Source of the DNA: Prionace glauca | Taxonomy: Eukaryota > Chordata > Chondrichthyes > Carcharhiniformes > Carcharhinidae | Assembly: GCA_037974335.1 (NCBI GenBank) | Contig: CM075760.1 | Coordinates: forward strand, 35,907,609-35,971,608 | Reading direction: 5' to 3' | DNA length: 64,000 nt | Part shown: positions 9,650 to 21,150 of the stretch, piece after piece | Position numbering within the stretch: the stretch's first letter is position 1 | Layout: the number at the start of each line of letters is the position of its first letter | Notes under the pieces: model-generated | Told to the model about the DNA's origin: nothing | Database searches by the model: none | Seen by the model: the letters and a program-made list of their open reading frames with translations, nothing else | Position numbers and translations under genes: made by a program

Positions 9650-12600
9650 TCTGGCCGCGCAAATGTCTCTAAAATGCCTTTAGAAGATTAAAAATAATAT
9701 GCAAGTGAATTTGACCCTTCAACTGTCAAACTAAACAGTTCAGGGGCTGCTGTAGTACGGAGCACAATATAGTAAATCTCACTTTGTATTTGTTCATCGA
9801 ACATTCCCAAGGCCGGTACATCACTGCTTAAAAATCACCCAATTCTCCCTCTAAAGTCCGATGTTTCTGCTTCTCTGATAGACACAATATGCTTCAGGGA
9901 CTTAATTTCTGAGACACCGAGTCAACAGTCACATTTCCCACAGATACAAGTGCATTGAAGAAATAAATCAAATTTCACTTCCTGCTGTACAGAAGAAGGA
10001 ATCAAAAGATTTATAACCAGTCAGGGAGATTCCTGGTCCCAACACAGTGACCACACGCCCAGAAAGAGAACAGACACAAACAGTTCAACAGTCGAGTTCC
10101 CAGCAGAAAGATCTGTTCAATCTGTCAATTTCAAACTGTTGGATTCTCATTGATCAATAGTTAAGTTACAACAGAAAATCAATAACCTATTTTAAATTAA
10201 GCGGGTATTCATTTCAGAACTCCTCTCGACTTTTAATTATTTCTCTCTGCCTGCATCACTTCGCGAAAATAGTGTAAAAATGTAATTTCGCTGAAAATGA
10301 GCAAAAATAACAGATTCAGGACAGTTCAATGTCCCTATCAGAGATACAGTGACACAGTAATAGTTCAATGTCCCTAACAGAGATACAGTGACACATTAAG
10401 AATTAAACAAACCGGGAAATATTTACATTGAAAATCGTTACCTGATTGGATCTAATTTCTTAATTAAATGTAATCAACAAAATTATCAAGGCAAAACAAT
10501 TTATCGAGCCGAGCACAGCTGAGTAAAGAAATGTTTTGTTTTTGAATTCATTTTGATACAATTAAATATTCTCTAAGACTGATGATATTTTGCACGCTAG
10601 TGCAATATTCAAGGTCTTTTGTTTTAAATTAATCAGCATTAATATTACATTTTAAGTTATTGTTAATTGTCAGTTAGTTCTCCTGTCAGCTGATATGTTC
10701 TCTGTAATAAAATGAGTTTTCAATCATTCAAAACGTGCTTCTGTCCCCAACATTGTTAAATAATTAGGTTACAATTAAATCTCAATGTTAAACTATAATT
10801 TCAAATTACTGAATGGAAACATTCAAACATCTGTCATTCATTTACTTAAATCTAATCACATTGTAATATTTTACTTTTTCACTTTTACTACAAATATCTT
10901 ATTACAACGAACAAACGAGTTAAAAATGCAGATTTCTGAGTTTGTCCAGACTGTAACGACCTGGCCGTTTGAAATCAATAATACTGCTTCCTAGATTTAA
11001 TAATTTAGGCCACCCATATAACAACTTCATTACTGAACACATTGTTTAATTAAAGAAGATCTGAATTAAACAGTGCAAACATAAAGACGATAATTGATTC
11101 AAATGCTCTGTAACGCTAAAAACACGATGCAGAATATAAGTCTTAACCTTTTCTTCATTATAATATTTAATAAGAATTAAACATAAGCTTCAGTTAGTAT
11201 GAATTCTTCCATTCTGTCATTTATTCTGTGTTTAACATTAATGGGAGACATGATGTTATTAAGTGCTGAGCTAATATTATTTTTATAGTATTTATAATAT
11301 CATATTATTTTTCTATAAAGTAATCTTTTTGAATTTCAAGCATTTAATTGTCAGTCGGTAGCCAGTTTCTGTTAACACTTTACTACAATTCAAACACAAT
11401 CATTTGAACAATTTTACTTGAGTGTCAGCGAATTCCATCTGTCAGAAAACTGTGTTCAGTCTGTCAAATTTTTATAAACTGTTTGATTCTAATTGATCAA
11501 AGGTCAAATTACAACAGTGAAAAAATCAACAAACATTTTAAATTAACCTGATGTTCATTTTAAAACTCCCTTTGCCTTTTAACTATTTCTCCCTGACTGT
11601 CTCAAATCACAAAAACTGGGCAATTATTTTTCTGAAAATGAGGACTTCGAATATAACAGATTCAGGGCAGTGTAATGTCCCTAACAGAGGTACAGTGAAT
11701 TGTAATTCATGTTTTATTTTAATATGTAACCATTAGTTAACATGAATAAAATGCCCTAAGATATATTTATTTTATTTTCCGAAACTTTTCTGCTTTATCC
11801 CTACAAGAATATTCAAAGGCAATTTTATTTTCATTTAGCCAGAACTGCTCAGTTTCACTGAGCGTAAACAATGTAAAAACAATTGAGGAACACTAAACAA
11901 TTTCACAAATTTTGAGATGCGAAAACTAATTAATTATCTCGGTATCTAATTTTAAAAAAATACTTAGAACGGATAATCTGGTTTCAATTGCATAGAAAAA
12001 AAATTAATAATCGGATACAAAAATTTCCAAAAAGGAAATTATTCTGCAAAACTCGTATTCCAGTAAATGCGAACTTAATCTGGGATATACCGATTAATGC
12101 AAAGTATCTTGTTCAACTGAGCACGGCTGTGAAAACAGCAGGTTATCATTGAAATAGCTTCTGGAATTGTCACAAAATATTTCCAGTCTGGAAAATGTTC
12201 TGGTCATGTTAATTGTGTGAAATACACAACAGAACTATTAAAGGGGATTATTGCTAAATTATTAATATAAAATACTCTGTGGTGAATATGGAGTTAAATT
12301 ACCGAATAATAATTCTTTGATTTATATTAATTTTACTATTAACCTTGTAAATGAGAAGTTTGTGATTGCAGCAAAGACTAAGTGTCCGAATGAGCGTTGT
12401 AAGTCATGACTCACTTGAATTTGTAAGCGTTATTTAAAATTTATAAAAATGCTGCGATATCTTTTAGGTGTTCTTTCCCCCCAACCTGCTTGTTTTCTCC
12501 CTACAAGGATTTTCAAACTCAAAGATTGTTTCTGTTCAACCAGAAAACATCTAAACTCTCAACGGCACCGTTATACACTATTTAAACAACACAGAAATAA

Positions 12601-13890
12601 TGCCACAAAGCCAAACTATAGCACAAATTTTAAACATTCACAGTGACTGCACCATAGAATCTCCTCAGCAGAAACACAACAAAACACATCAATGAGGGAA
12701 TGAATCCGTTTCACAGAAAAACAGATCAATTATCCATTCAACAGAATCAAATATAACATTGCAAAAAAAACCTCAATATCGAATCTAGCAAACCAGCTCT
12801 TAACCAATTATTAAACTAAACAGAAATCTAGAATAATAGCAATAGCATTGCGAGGAGGTGGAATTTGTCCAACAAATTAGCATTGAAACTTTATCACATC
12901 TTATTCACATTGGGTCATATTTCAAACATATTTAAACATTTGGATGGTAAAAGTTCCAGCCATCAAATGCCACCGAGAATAAACATTGCAGATACCCCAA
13001 AATCTGAATGCAGTGACAAACTATGTTCTGAATGAGTGGAGTAAGCCGATATCACTAAAGATTTTAAACATACAAATACAATAAAGCCTGCTTTATTTCT
13101 CCCTGCAGTCATGCATCAAGCAGTTGCGACCCGCAGAAAGTTCATATTCAATCACAAAACGTGTAACAGCTCAGTGTCACTGAGTTCAAACAATGCAGAA
13201 ACACCAAATTAATTCACAAATTTTACGTATTTAGAGTCATCCAGATTCATAATCTCCTCATCAGAGGAAAAACACGCATCACTGAGAGACTGAACCCCGC
13301 TTCATGCGGAAGCAGCTCAATTCTACAAACACTCTCAACAGAATCAAATATAACATTTACAGAAATGTTTAATATAAATTCCAGCCAATTCGCCCATCAC
13401 CAAACTAATTCATGTTTAGAATAAGCAGAAATTATTGCACAGCAGCACCAGCATTGTGAGTGAGTGGAACATTTTCACTGGATAAATATAGAAATTTTAG
13501 ATTGTTTTAAATTTTTGGTCCAAATTTCAAACACTTGTGCAGAAGATGGTACAAACCGCAGCCAATAGATGTCATCGAGATTAAACGCTGCAGAAACGCT
13601 GAATTGTAAAACAGGCATTCGGATTTTAAAGTAACCCAACCACACAATAACCTCAACAGATAAACGCAAAATCCCGACAATTTGGGATTGAAACCCTCAG
13701 CAGCACCTATTGTCCAGAAAGAGCGGAATTCTAAAACCCCTTTGCAGCAGAATCACAGGAAACATTGTAACAATTCTCAGCCGAGAATCCACCAAACTCA
13801 CATTGATGTTACCACATGGATTATTAGTACAGATAAAAATATAAAACAAAGACACATGTAAACCAGTTACTCAATAAGTGGATGGTTCTT
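9650..13890 (-). repeat. AT-rich J-proximal intron with diverged tandem modules
   Basis: Two levels of old duplication are visible. Positions 10130-10400 resemble 11455-11710 (both have ctgtcaa..., a gattcta/ctcattgatcaa run, and then cagattcagg...gtccctaacagag). Positions 12450-13080 resemble 13085-13690 (both have tttctccct, aacagaatcaaatataacat, a caccga/catcga gat(t)aaac segment and ...gcagaaac). Near-identical in cluster 2 (46610-50849). This is where a mu intronic enhancer would lie, but no clear octamer cluster was found. Confidence 0.65.
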
Positions 13891-13892
13891 AC

Positions 13893-13937
13893 CTGTAGTC
13901 ACCGTCACCATGGTTCCTTGTCCCCAGTAGTCGTAGT
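13893..13937 (-). CDS. JH segment, cluster 1 (unjoined)
   Basis: A 45-bp joining segment encoding YDYWGQGTMVTVTT with the WGQG motif, ending in TACAG/GTAAGA. It is phase 1, so the last G joins CG of C1 to make Ala. Its 5' side carries a 23-bp-spacer signal, so this J is still in germline configuration, unlike the J of cluster 2. Confidence 0.95.
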
Positions 13938-13976
13938 CACAGTGTCACATTCCGTACGCTGTGTCATACAATAACC
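13938..13976 (-). other. JH recombination signal, 23-bp spacer, cluster 1
   Basis: On the minus strand: nonamer GGTTATTGT (13976-13968), a spacer of exactly 23 bp, and heptamer CACTGTG (13944-13938) directly abutting J. The nonamer matches GGTTTTTGT at 8 of 9 bases. Confidence 0.93.
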
Positions 13977-14300
13977 GTCCCTGCACAAAATAGAGACAAA
14001 ATCACCATTATTTTAAATATTCACAAACCCAAGGAAAAGCAAAATCAATTAATGTTCATTAAATTATACTTGTATTTCTGGATATCATTTGACATTCATA
14101 AATGACCTAAAGTTTTATATTTCACAGAGTGACACGTAAACATGTTGTTGAAAACACACATCGATAATTGAGTAATTATCAAGATTTTCCATGTTTATTC
14201 TTGTCATGTGGTCAGTGCTGGACATAAATAATACTGTACTGTGATTACAGTTGGGATTTAAAAGTGACACTAATCCAGTTTCAGTCAATCAGTGCTGAGG
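13977..14300 (-). other. D2-J spacer kept only in cluster 1
   Basis: About 324 bp between the D 3' nonamer and the J nonamer. No similarity to the 50927-51235 stretch of cluster 2 is seen, although flanks on both sides align. No further D segment was found here. Confidence 0.75.
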
Positions 14301-14328
14301 GTTTTTTGTATTGACAGTAACTGCTGTG
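14301..14328 (-). other. D 3' recombination signal, 12-bp spacer, cluster 1
   Basis: Heptamer CACAGCA (14328-14322), 12-bp spacer, nonamer ACAAAAAAC (14309-14301). A 12-signal pairs with the 23-signal of J. Confidence 0.9.
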
Positions 14329-14353
14329 CCATCCAGTATCCACTGCTGTATAT
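14329..14353 (-). CDS. DH segment, probably germline-joined D1-D2, cluster 1
   Basis: The 25-bp core runs ATATACAGC...GGATGG and is open in all three frames (IYSSGYWM, YTAVDTGW, IQQWILD). Both flanking signals have 12-bp spacers. The first six bases and the entire 5' signal match D1 of cluster 2, which has a 22-bp 3' spacer; after ATATAC the similarity stops. The simplest reading is D1 (trimmed) joined to D2, with the D1-D2 spacer deleted. Confidence 0.85.
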
Positions 14354-14381
14354 CACAGTGACACACACCCATACAAAAACT
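14354..14381 (-). other. D 5' recombination signal, 12-bp spacer, cluster 1
   Basis: Nonamer AGTTTTTGT (14381-14373), 12-bp spacer, heptamer CACTGTG (14360-14354). Identical to the D1 5' signal of cluster 2. Compatible with the 23-signal of VH. Confidence 0.93.
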
Positions 14382-14727
14382 GCACTCACTCTGTTCAGTA
14401 CTGCTGTTCAATATTCACTTTAAAAGGACCATTAATTTCGCTCTAATGTAAAATGTAGGCAAATGTTTATACAACACAATCTATCAGAAATATTAACAAG
14501 AGTAATATATCGTGTGTGGTACTTGCCGACAGTACAATGAATATAAAGTCAGTGAAAAGCTCACCAGTTATATCGGTGAGTTTGGGAAGTTTTACTGTTA
14601 AATACATTCTGTGTTACTTTTTTTTAACGCGATTATAGTTTGGTTGTGACCAGCCTCGATCATATTGCATTTAAAACAGATACTGACCTTCAGGTTATGA
14701 TGGAAGTTGCGGAATCCCCTCTCGGGC

Positions 14728-14766
14728 TGTTCTTGTCCGGGTGCAGCCCTGGATCCTCTCGCTGTG
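14728..14766 (-). other. VH recombination signal, 23-bp spacer, cluster 1
   Basis: Heptamer CACAGCG (14766-14760), 23-bp spacer (14759-14737), nonamer ACAAGAACA (14736-14728). It shows that this VH is unrearranged in the sequenced DNA. Confidence 0.94.
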
Positions 14767-15071
14767 GTGTTTTGCACAGTAATAGATGGCCGTGTCTTCG
14801 ATCTTCAGGCTCCTCATGTCCAAAGAGAAGATGTTGTTTGAAGTGTCTTTGGACGCAGTAAATCGACCCTTAATTGATGGGGCGTAGTAGTTGCTGCCGG
14901 AGTTATAGTAGCTAACCAGCCACTCCAGGCCCTGTCCGGGAACCTGCCGGATCCAACCCATGCCGTAGCTGCCAAGATTGAACCCGCTGGTTTTACAGGT
15001 CAGTTTCAGGGAGCCTCCGGGACCCTCGGTCGCTGCCTCTGGCTGGGTCAACACAACATCCGACTGGACAC
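14767..15071 (-). CDS. IGHV exon, cluster 1
   Basis: Encodes the V domain from [13 protein letters not shown] to YYCAKH. Landmarks: first cysteine in [13 protein letters not shown]1 region [24 protein letters not shown]2 region [12 protein letters not shown]3 [11 protein letters not shown], and the second cysteine in AIYYCAK. The acceptor is TTTTTACAG before 15071; the first two bases complete a Gly codon with the leader exon. The 3' end is set by the heptamer. Open and normal in length. It differs from the cluster 2 VH almost only in the CDRs and FR1. Confidence 0.96.
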
Positions 15072-15203
15072 CTGTAAAAATAGATCAAAAACACCAGGGA
15101 TTAATCTTAGTGAAATGATTGCTGACTCTGGAACATTCCAGAGAGAGACTAACACTGAGACAGTAACAGTGAGAAACTTGAACAATAATAAAAATATACT
15201 CAC
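15072..15203 (-). other. Leader intron, cluster 1 VH
   Basis: A 132-bp intron, donor GTGAGT and acceptor TTTTTACAG. A degenerate version is recognisable next to the VH relic (about 23800-23905), which helped to identify that relic. Confidence 0.9.
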
Positions 15204-15249
15204 CAGATAAGAAAGTTAGCAACAAACTGAGAGAAATGGCCGACCTCAT
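15204..15249 (-). CDS. IgH leader exon, cluster 1
   Basis: Starts at ATG (15249-15247) and encodes MRSAISLSLLLTFLSG, a classic signal peptide with a leucine-rich core, ending at G/GTGAGT. 46 bp, phase 1. A TATA box lies about 90 bp upstream. Confidence 0.95.
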
Positions 15250-15338
15250 CTTTCTGGTGATTTGGGGGAAATGGTTGGGTCAGGAACTCAGTGAACAAAC
15301 CAGCTCCCGGACTGTTGGATTCCGGTCCCAGTGAGCGG

Positions 15339-15348
15339 TATTTAAATA
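15339..15348 (-). promoter_or_regulatory. TATA box of cluster 1 VH promoter
   Basis: TATTTAAATA inside the palindrome ggtatttaaatacc, 90 bp 5' of the leader ATG. No ATGCAAAT or ATTTGCAT octamer was found in the next several hundred bases upstream, where mammalian VH promoters have one. Confidence 0.7.
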
Positions 15349-15370
15349 CCCGGCAGAAGGGGGCGGCTTT

Positions 15371-15412
15371 CCAGGCGCCGCCTGTTGATTCCCTGCTGGA
15401 GGCGGCGCCTGG
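15371..15412. repeat. GC-rich inverted repeat in the cluster 1 VH promoter
   Basis: Perfect 12-bp arms, ccaggcgccgcc (15371-15382) and ggcggcgcctgg (15401-15412), with an 18-bp loop, just 5' of the TATA box. Cluster 2 keeps only the left arm. Confidence 0.8.
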
Positions 15413-15949
15413 ATCCACGTCCCACCTTCCACACCCCCAACAGAATGGACTCGGAGATTTACAATAGATTAATATTAAAATGGGCATTTTATCTGTATCG
15501 GGATATTTGTTTGGCTGAAATGTTCATTGTATTGTCCCCATTATTTCTGATGGTGATATTACAGTTCATCATCTCTTTACTTTTAAAATAACTCATTCCA
15601 TTGTAAATATGGTGATTTTATTACCACACCCCCAACAAGAAAATAAATCTAAAAATGATGAAATAACATTTTGGAACATTAGACAATTTTGCAACAATTC
15701 CGTGTCTCTGCCACATTATAATAATAAAGCACATTTTATCAGAAGAAATACCATCGATTTCTGTAACGAAATGTGTAGAATATACAAAGTGATTCTATTT
15801 ACGGTGTAGATGGCTATCACTGTACAATTTGGGTTTGGAGATGAGAAGAAACTCTCACAGAATACAATGTTTTTCCTTATATTTTCAAACTGCCCCAATC
15901 TCGAAGACAGGCCTTTGAAAATAATGAGAATGCCAACCTCCTGATAATT

Positions 15950-17400
15950 AAATAGTGAGTTGACAGAGAAACATAAAATTAAATTGATTTTTGACGGAGA
16001 AGTTAATGAATCGGAACGGACACTGAGATCATTAAAGTTCTCCTTCAGCATCCAGGTCATTGCAACTCACTCTATTGGTTACCGGCTGTGTAACATACAC
16101 TGGTATTGGGAATACAGGATATCAGAGCTTTGCGGCACATTGCACAATATCACAAGAATAGATGTTTTATCTTCCATTGAATCAGGTTATGAACTGATCA
16201 TTTCTCCAATCATTGGCAGCTATGAGAGGAACTCTTCAATAACAGAAATCAGATTATACTGTACAATAGAACACGGTGCTAATCAGGTACAAGACACCCT
16301 GCTGTTTCAATGTGATACAGAAATTTCAGAATATTCCAGGAATCCCCGGTGTTCATGTCAGTTTTATGATGTTGTTTTAATATTATTTCATGTCATTGCA
16401 CCGATTTTACTTCACTGGGGAACTGGGCCCATCAACATCTCTCTCTCTCATTTCATGAACTGATTAATAAACAGACTTTAATTATTGGAATGAAATTTAC
16501 TCGGAAACTATACAAATGAAAAAAATCATCCGGTCACTTTATTGTTTGACATAATATTTACTCAGGTAATGAACAGGACACTGAATGAAAATATTTGATT
16601 AGAATGATTGCGATTTAAATTGTGGGAATTAAACATTTACTGATTAAATGTCTGAATCCCATGTTGTCCATTGAGCTTCACGCTAATCTGTCCCACACAG
16701 TGTTTGGCAGCAATCCAGGCTGCTGTCAAATGCTCAAAGTTATTGACAGGAAACATCTGGGGGTGTTTGTGCAGTAGATCAAAGAGCAGTTTCATCAGCA
16801 CTGACCGCTTGGCTACAAGCCAACTTAAAACCCTGCATGTTGTCAGTAAGGTCAATTTATAAACAAATCTACCCAGCAACAGTACTGGAGGCACTTGAAT
16901 TTTTGGAAGTTATAAATCTAGATGATGTTTTCCCATCTCTAAAGAAAGGATTATTTTCCACCTTCTCTGGCACCCAATTAACAACAATGATGATTTTTCC
17001 AACACATCAGGATATTGTGATGGACGGACAGAAATAATCACAGGCAGACTGAAAAATGGCTCAGAGATAATACATGCTGTTATATTTGAGCATGCACATT
17101 TATATTTTATCTCCTTTTATCTTTCCATGTGATGTTTGTTTGGAAAGACCAACACTCTTTGCCTGTCCCAAATTCCCTTAAATTGACTGGTTTTCTTGGA
17201 CACTTCTGTAGATATTAAAGAGTCAGCTATTTTGCTTTCAGTCTGCAGTTATATCCTTGTGAGACAATGTAGGGATGGCAGATTTCCTCCATTGGGGAAT
17301 CAGAGCGGTTCCAATGATCGCAATTAGTATCCATTCCAGATTTATCAATAGAATTCAAAATCTACCTGCGGGAACGGTCCGACTTAAATCCTTGTCCTCA
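15950..17400. repeat. Old duplicated VH 5' flank, proximal copy
   Basis: Resembles 24940-26330. Matching landmarks include the accggctgt...aacattcactggta/tacactggta run, gcacattgcacaatatcac, taatctgtcccac(a/g)cagt and tgatggac/tggacagaaataa. Divergence is far greater than between the two 37-kb units, so this duplication is older. Confidence 0.75.
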
Positions 17401-18349
17401 CATCATTGCCCTGGGCCTCTGGATCACTGGATCAATTAAAATAATTGATGTCACCATCTACACAAACAATAAATGTATGACTGTGTTGACACAGGAATGA
17501 ATGACATTTGAATGACTGATGGATGAATGACTGTTGGATGCCTGAATATTTTGATTGAGGAATTACTGAATGGATTGGTGGATTCATTGATAAATGGGAC
17601 TGAATGATGTTGTTCTACATTTCCATATTTGTGTTTGACTACTTCATAAATTGAAACAACTCCTTTATTCAATGTGTGTCCATCAATCCTTCCAGAGTGT
17701 CTGGGTGAAATACATTCCGAGTTTCTCGGGAGTTAGCAAGCTGATCCTCTTGAAGAGTAGGGGGAGATTTTCCTGCAGTTCGGATGGTTCATTTCTCTGC
17801 TGATGCTGAATCTTCATATCCAGGACAGAAAGAGAGAGCATGATTTGGTTGAGGAGGAATGATTGTACTATATAAAATACTGCTTCTTTCATATACAACA
17901 AATCAATCAACAAACCCTCACCCAAATTAGTGAAGACAACAGGGTGAAAAGTAAATAAAGTAGCAACAGAAATATTTGTGAAGCTCACTGGAAAACTACA
18001 AGTGTAACATTATTTCCCAAAACAGTGTAATAATGATTCGGAATTTAAAGATTCAGTAACTTCACATGAAGTGCCGGTTGTTCCATTTATATCATCACTT
18101 TGAAAACCATCACACACTCCAGCTATGTATCAGGACTTTCTGTGTGATGATGAGGTGGTGACTTGTCAATGAAGCGCAGAGGCTGCTGGTTAGCTGTTCA
18201 TATCCTCGGTCTGAATTAATTCCATTCCCCACTGAATTCTGGGACAGATTTTATTTCTTGGTGTCAAAAAGCCAATGTGTTGTCAATAAAGTTTAATATC
18301 AATAAATTATACGAAGCAAAGTACAGTTATATATCAATGCCGAAATGCC

Positions 18350-18840
18350 GAAAATAAACAGAAAATACTGGAGAATCTCAGTAACATCTGTGGAGACAGA
18401 ATAGAGCCTTTGTTTCACATCTGGATGACCCTTCGGCAGAGTATCCCTGCTGCTATGGATAGATCATCATTGCTTCCTGCAACGTGTTAGAAAAGCTGCA
18501 TAAATTTCCTGTGAGATGGGAATAACAGAAATAATAGATACTATTTCGAGACACTCACATAAGCTGCATCAATTCACAGAGTGATCCCAAATATCAGAAC
18601 AAACTTCTTCATCCTAAACTAATCAACATCCCAATCAGAAACTATATTCTCAAAAAAATCCTAATCCCTGTCCACCCACATCATTTCTCAATGTCATCAT
18701 CCTCTTCAATTTCTTCCAAAAAAAACCACACTGACTCGAAACGTTGGCTCTATTCTCTCTCCACAGATGCTGTCAGACTCGTTGAGATTTTCCAGCATTC
18801 ATTATTTTTGTTTCAGTTTCCAGAATCTGCAGTATTTTGC
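18350..18840. repeat. Two SINE-like fragments in opposite orientation
   Basis: 18355-18460 has aaaatactggagaatctcagt ... acatctggatgacccttcgg; 18735-18840 has the complementary gactcgaaacgttggctct ... gattttccagcattc. Both belong to a common elasmobranch repeat. In cluster 2 only the second survives (55565-55685). Confidence 0.65.
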
Positions 18841-18954
18841 TTTTATCAAACTGATGAATATAATTGGTGAATTAATTGTTTATCTGTATGAGTTGATGAT
18901 AACTGGGGAATTGGAACAACCCCGGCTGTAAACTCCTCTCCAAGACACTCACAA

Positions 18955-19120
18955 ACCTCTCTTGGACCACTCCTTTACTTACGCTGCGTCGGAGTCCAGG
19001 AACACCCTCCCTAAGAGCACTGTCGGTGTACCTACACTGCAGGTTCTGCAGCAATTGAATAAGGCGGTTCACCATCAGCTTACTGAATGCAATTAGCAAT
19101 GGGGAATAAATGGGGGCCGA
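18955..19120 (+). mobile_element. SINE/LINE 3' fragment
   Basis: Contains gagtccaggaacaccctccct, ggtgtacctacactgcagg and agcaatggggaataaatggg, matching the common shark repeat also seen at 9300-9640. Partner at about 55800-55970. Confidence 0.65.
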
Positions 19121-19984
19121 GGCAACGTCGCTTTCTTATCACAGAGTAACTGTAAATATATTCCTCATTATATATGAATGAGATCTGGTGAATGAAATTA
19201 TTAAATTGCAAATGGATGGTAATTGGTGAAAATAATTACGATCTTTCTGAACTTTTTTTTATATTCTCCTTATTCGTATCATTAATTACTCAGCACTGTC
19301 TCAGTTCATGTCTAAGAAGTTCCTATATCAGTAAAACTGTGCGAGACACTGCCTCAGTTTTATTTCACTTGACAATGTTATTTTTAAAAATGTTTCGTTC
19401 ACGGGATATGGGTCTGATTGGAATTTGGCAATTGACCATCCCCACGTGGCACTCGGCACTAACTCATTACTATTTTCTTGAACCAGGCCCCTGTTTATAT
19501 TAAAATACAGCCTGGCTCTGTTAATACTCTGCTAGACCAGAGCTCAGTTTACATTGCACACGGCATTCTCTCTGGTGATGTAATATTTGATACTCACCCG
19601 ATATATATTTCACTTTGGCAATTTTGTTCCTGCACTAACTATGCCTCTCTTTGAATTAGGTTTGTTTTACTTCACGGTTTTGTGAGAAGAAGAGATAATA
19701 TGTTGGGATAAAAAAGATTGTTATCAGGCAAGATCCAGAAACGGGCAGTATTGGATCACCAGTATTTTATTGTGCTGTAATTTTCTTTGTTTTTTTGTTC
19801 TTCATTGACAGTGAATGCTACACAGGACTTGATATCCACTTTCACTGCAGCCAGCAGAAGTAGATTTCAGATTTCTTTTCCAGTGTCCAAAACCTCACAC
19901 AGGTTGTCCTTGCAGAAGGATGCAGAGAATTGTGTTCTCCCAGCCACTTTAATCATTACTGGCATTGACCAGTGCAGTAAAAAC

Positions 19985-20215
19985 TGAGACCATGTCTAAT
20001 ACAATATAAACGCGGATATGGACAATTGCAGAAATAAGATTGCATCGACTTTGATACAAACAGAGAGAGATCTAAATTAATATAAACAGAGGCAATGTCT
20101 CGTTTAATATAAACAGAAACATAGTGACATACAATATAAGCAGGGACAGCGTCTAATTTAGTACAGACAGATAATATATCCAATTTACTATGTGCAAAGA
20201 CAGACAACATAACAT
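19985..20215. repeat. Degenerate ~33-bp minisatellite
   Basis: Repeated motif tctaatttaatataaacaga with variable linker (acaatg, acatagtg, acagcg). Partner at 56828-57058. The reading frame LSVYIKRDI...VYINLDL across it is a product of the repeat. Confidence 0.7.
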
Positions 20216-21082
20216 TCTACATGCAAGATAGAATGAGTTAGGGTCCAGTGGAAAATAAACGAAGGCATGGCTCATAATACGAGCTAACACAGGGTAAATT
20301 TACTGTAATATAAAGATACTGGTTCAATCCCCATGAAATTTGTAAAGACGGCCGACTCTCCCATCAAAATCTTACAGGACAGGAGTAACATGGGGTTCGC
20401 TGCAGAATGCAAAATCCCCTCTGTACTGGCAAATTAATAACTCCTAAATCAGGAATAGCATGAATGAGATGCAAAGAGAATCTCCCTCTAAACTATCCAA
20501 TTCAAACGTTCTTACAACATTATACTGTCTATAAACAGAGTGAAACTCCGTCTATAAATCTGTTCAAACAAAATTAAGGCAGAAAGAGCATGGACACTCT
20601 TCTATGTAAAATCTCTCCTGCACTCTTCCTTCCGAGATCCAGGAGGCAGGTTTAAATTAGTGTTAGGTATAGGGGAAAGAGCCGTCCACACAGTTCCACA
20701 AAACACACCCAGGCTAGGTACAGCAGAGATTCGATACGGATTAAATCTTCCCTGACAAAGATATATCAACCATTCATAAACCAGGAACAATGAGTTCAGA
20801 CGCAGAGTAAATATTCCTCTACTCTGTCCAGTCAAATACTCCAAGGACAGGGACAACACCGGCTAAATATAGGGAAAGATTCCACATTGAATCCTTATCA
20901 CCAGGTGGAACCGAGGTTAGGTGCAGAAGAAAATGTTTCAAGCATTTCAAGATCATTGATTTCTCAAGAGATCTTTTAGAGTAAATCTCAGTCATGGATT
21001 CCAATTTATTGAATTATATTCTTTTAGAAACCTGTACCTGTGGCTGAGAGAATACATTGGGCAAACATTGATTTTTTCGAGC

Positions 21083-21150
21083 CCGGGGCAGGCTCGAGGG
21101 GCTAGATGGCCTACTCCTGCTCCCATTTCTTACGTTCTTATGTTCTTTTG
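21083..21150 (+). repeat. LINE 3' tail
   Basis: Gcaggctcgaggggctagat, then ggcctactcctgctcccatttcttacgttcttatgttctt. This is the same 3' end as the complete tail at 54960-55025. Partner at about 57925-57992. Confidence 0.7.

Larger units (their letters stand above)
3036..13892 (-). other. J-C1 intron, cluster 1 (10.9 kb)
   Basis: In order of transcription (high to low coordinates) it holds AT-rich J-proximal modules (9650-13890), TG/GA repeats (8165-9045), a SINE (7838-8160), a LINE RT fragment (7575-7818), a GAGT minisatellite (4830-7260), a G-rich coding-strand array (4050-4795) and repeat tails (3110-3735). I see no exon on the coding strand. It occupies the position of the intronic enhancer and switch region of tetrapod mu loci. 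Confidence 0.85.

Noticed and set aside
15960-16463. 167-codon plus-strand frame in the VH 5' flank
   Set aside because: Part of an old duplicated non-coding flank; its counterpart at 24940-25400 does not keep the frame and cluster 2 has lost most of it.
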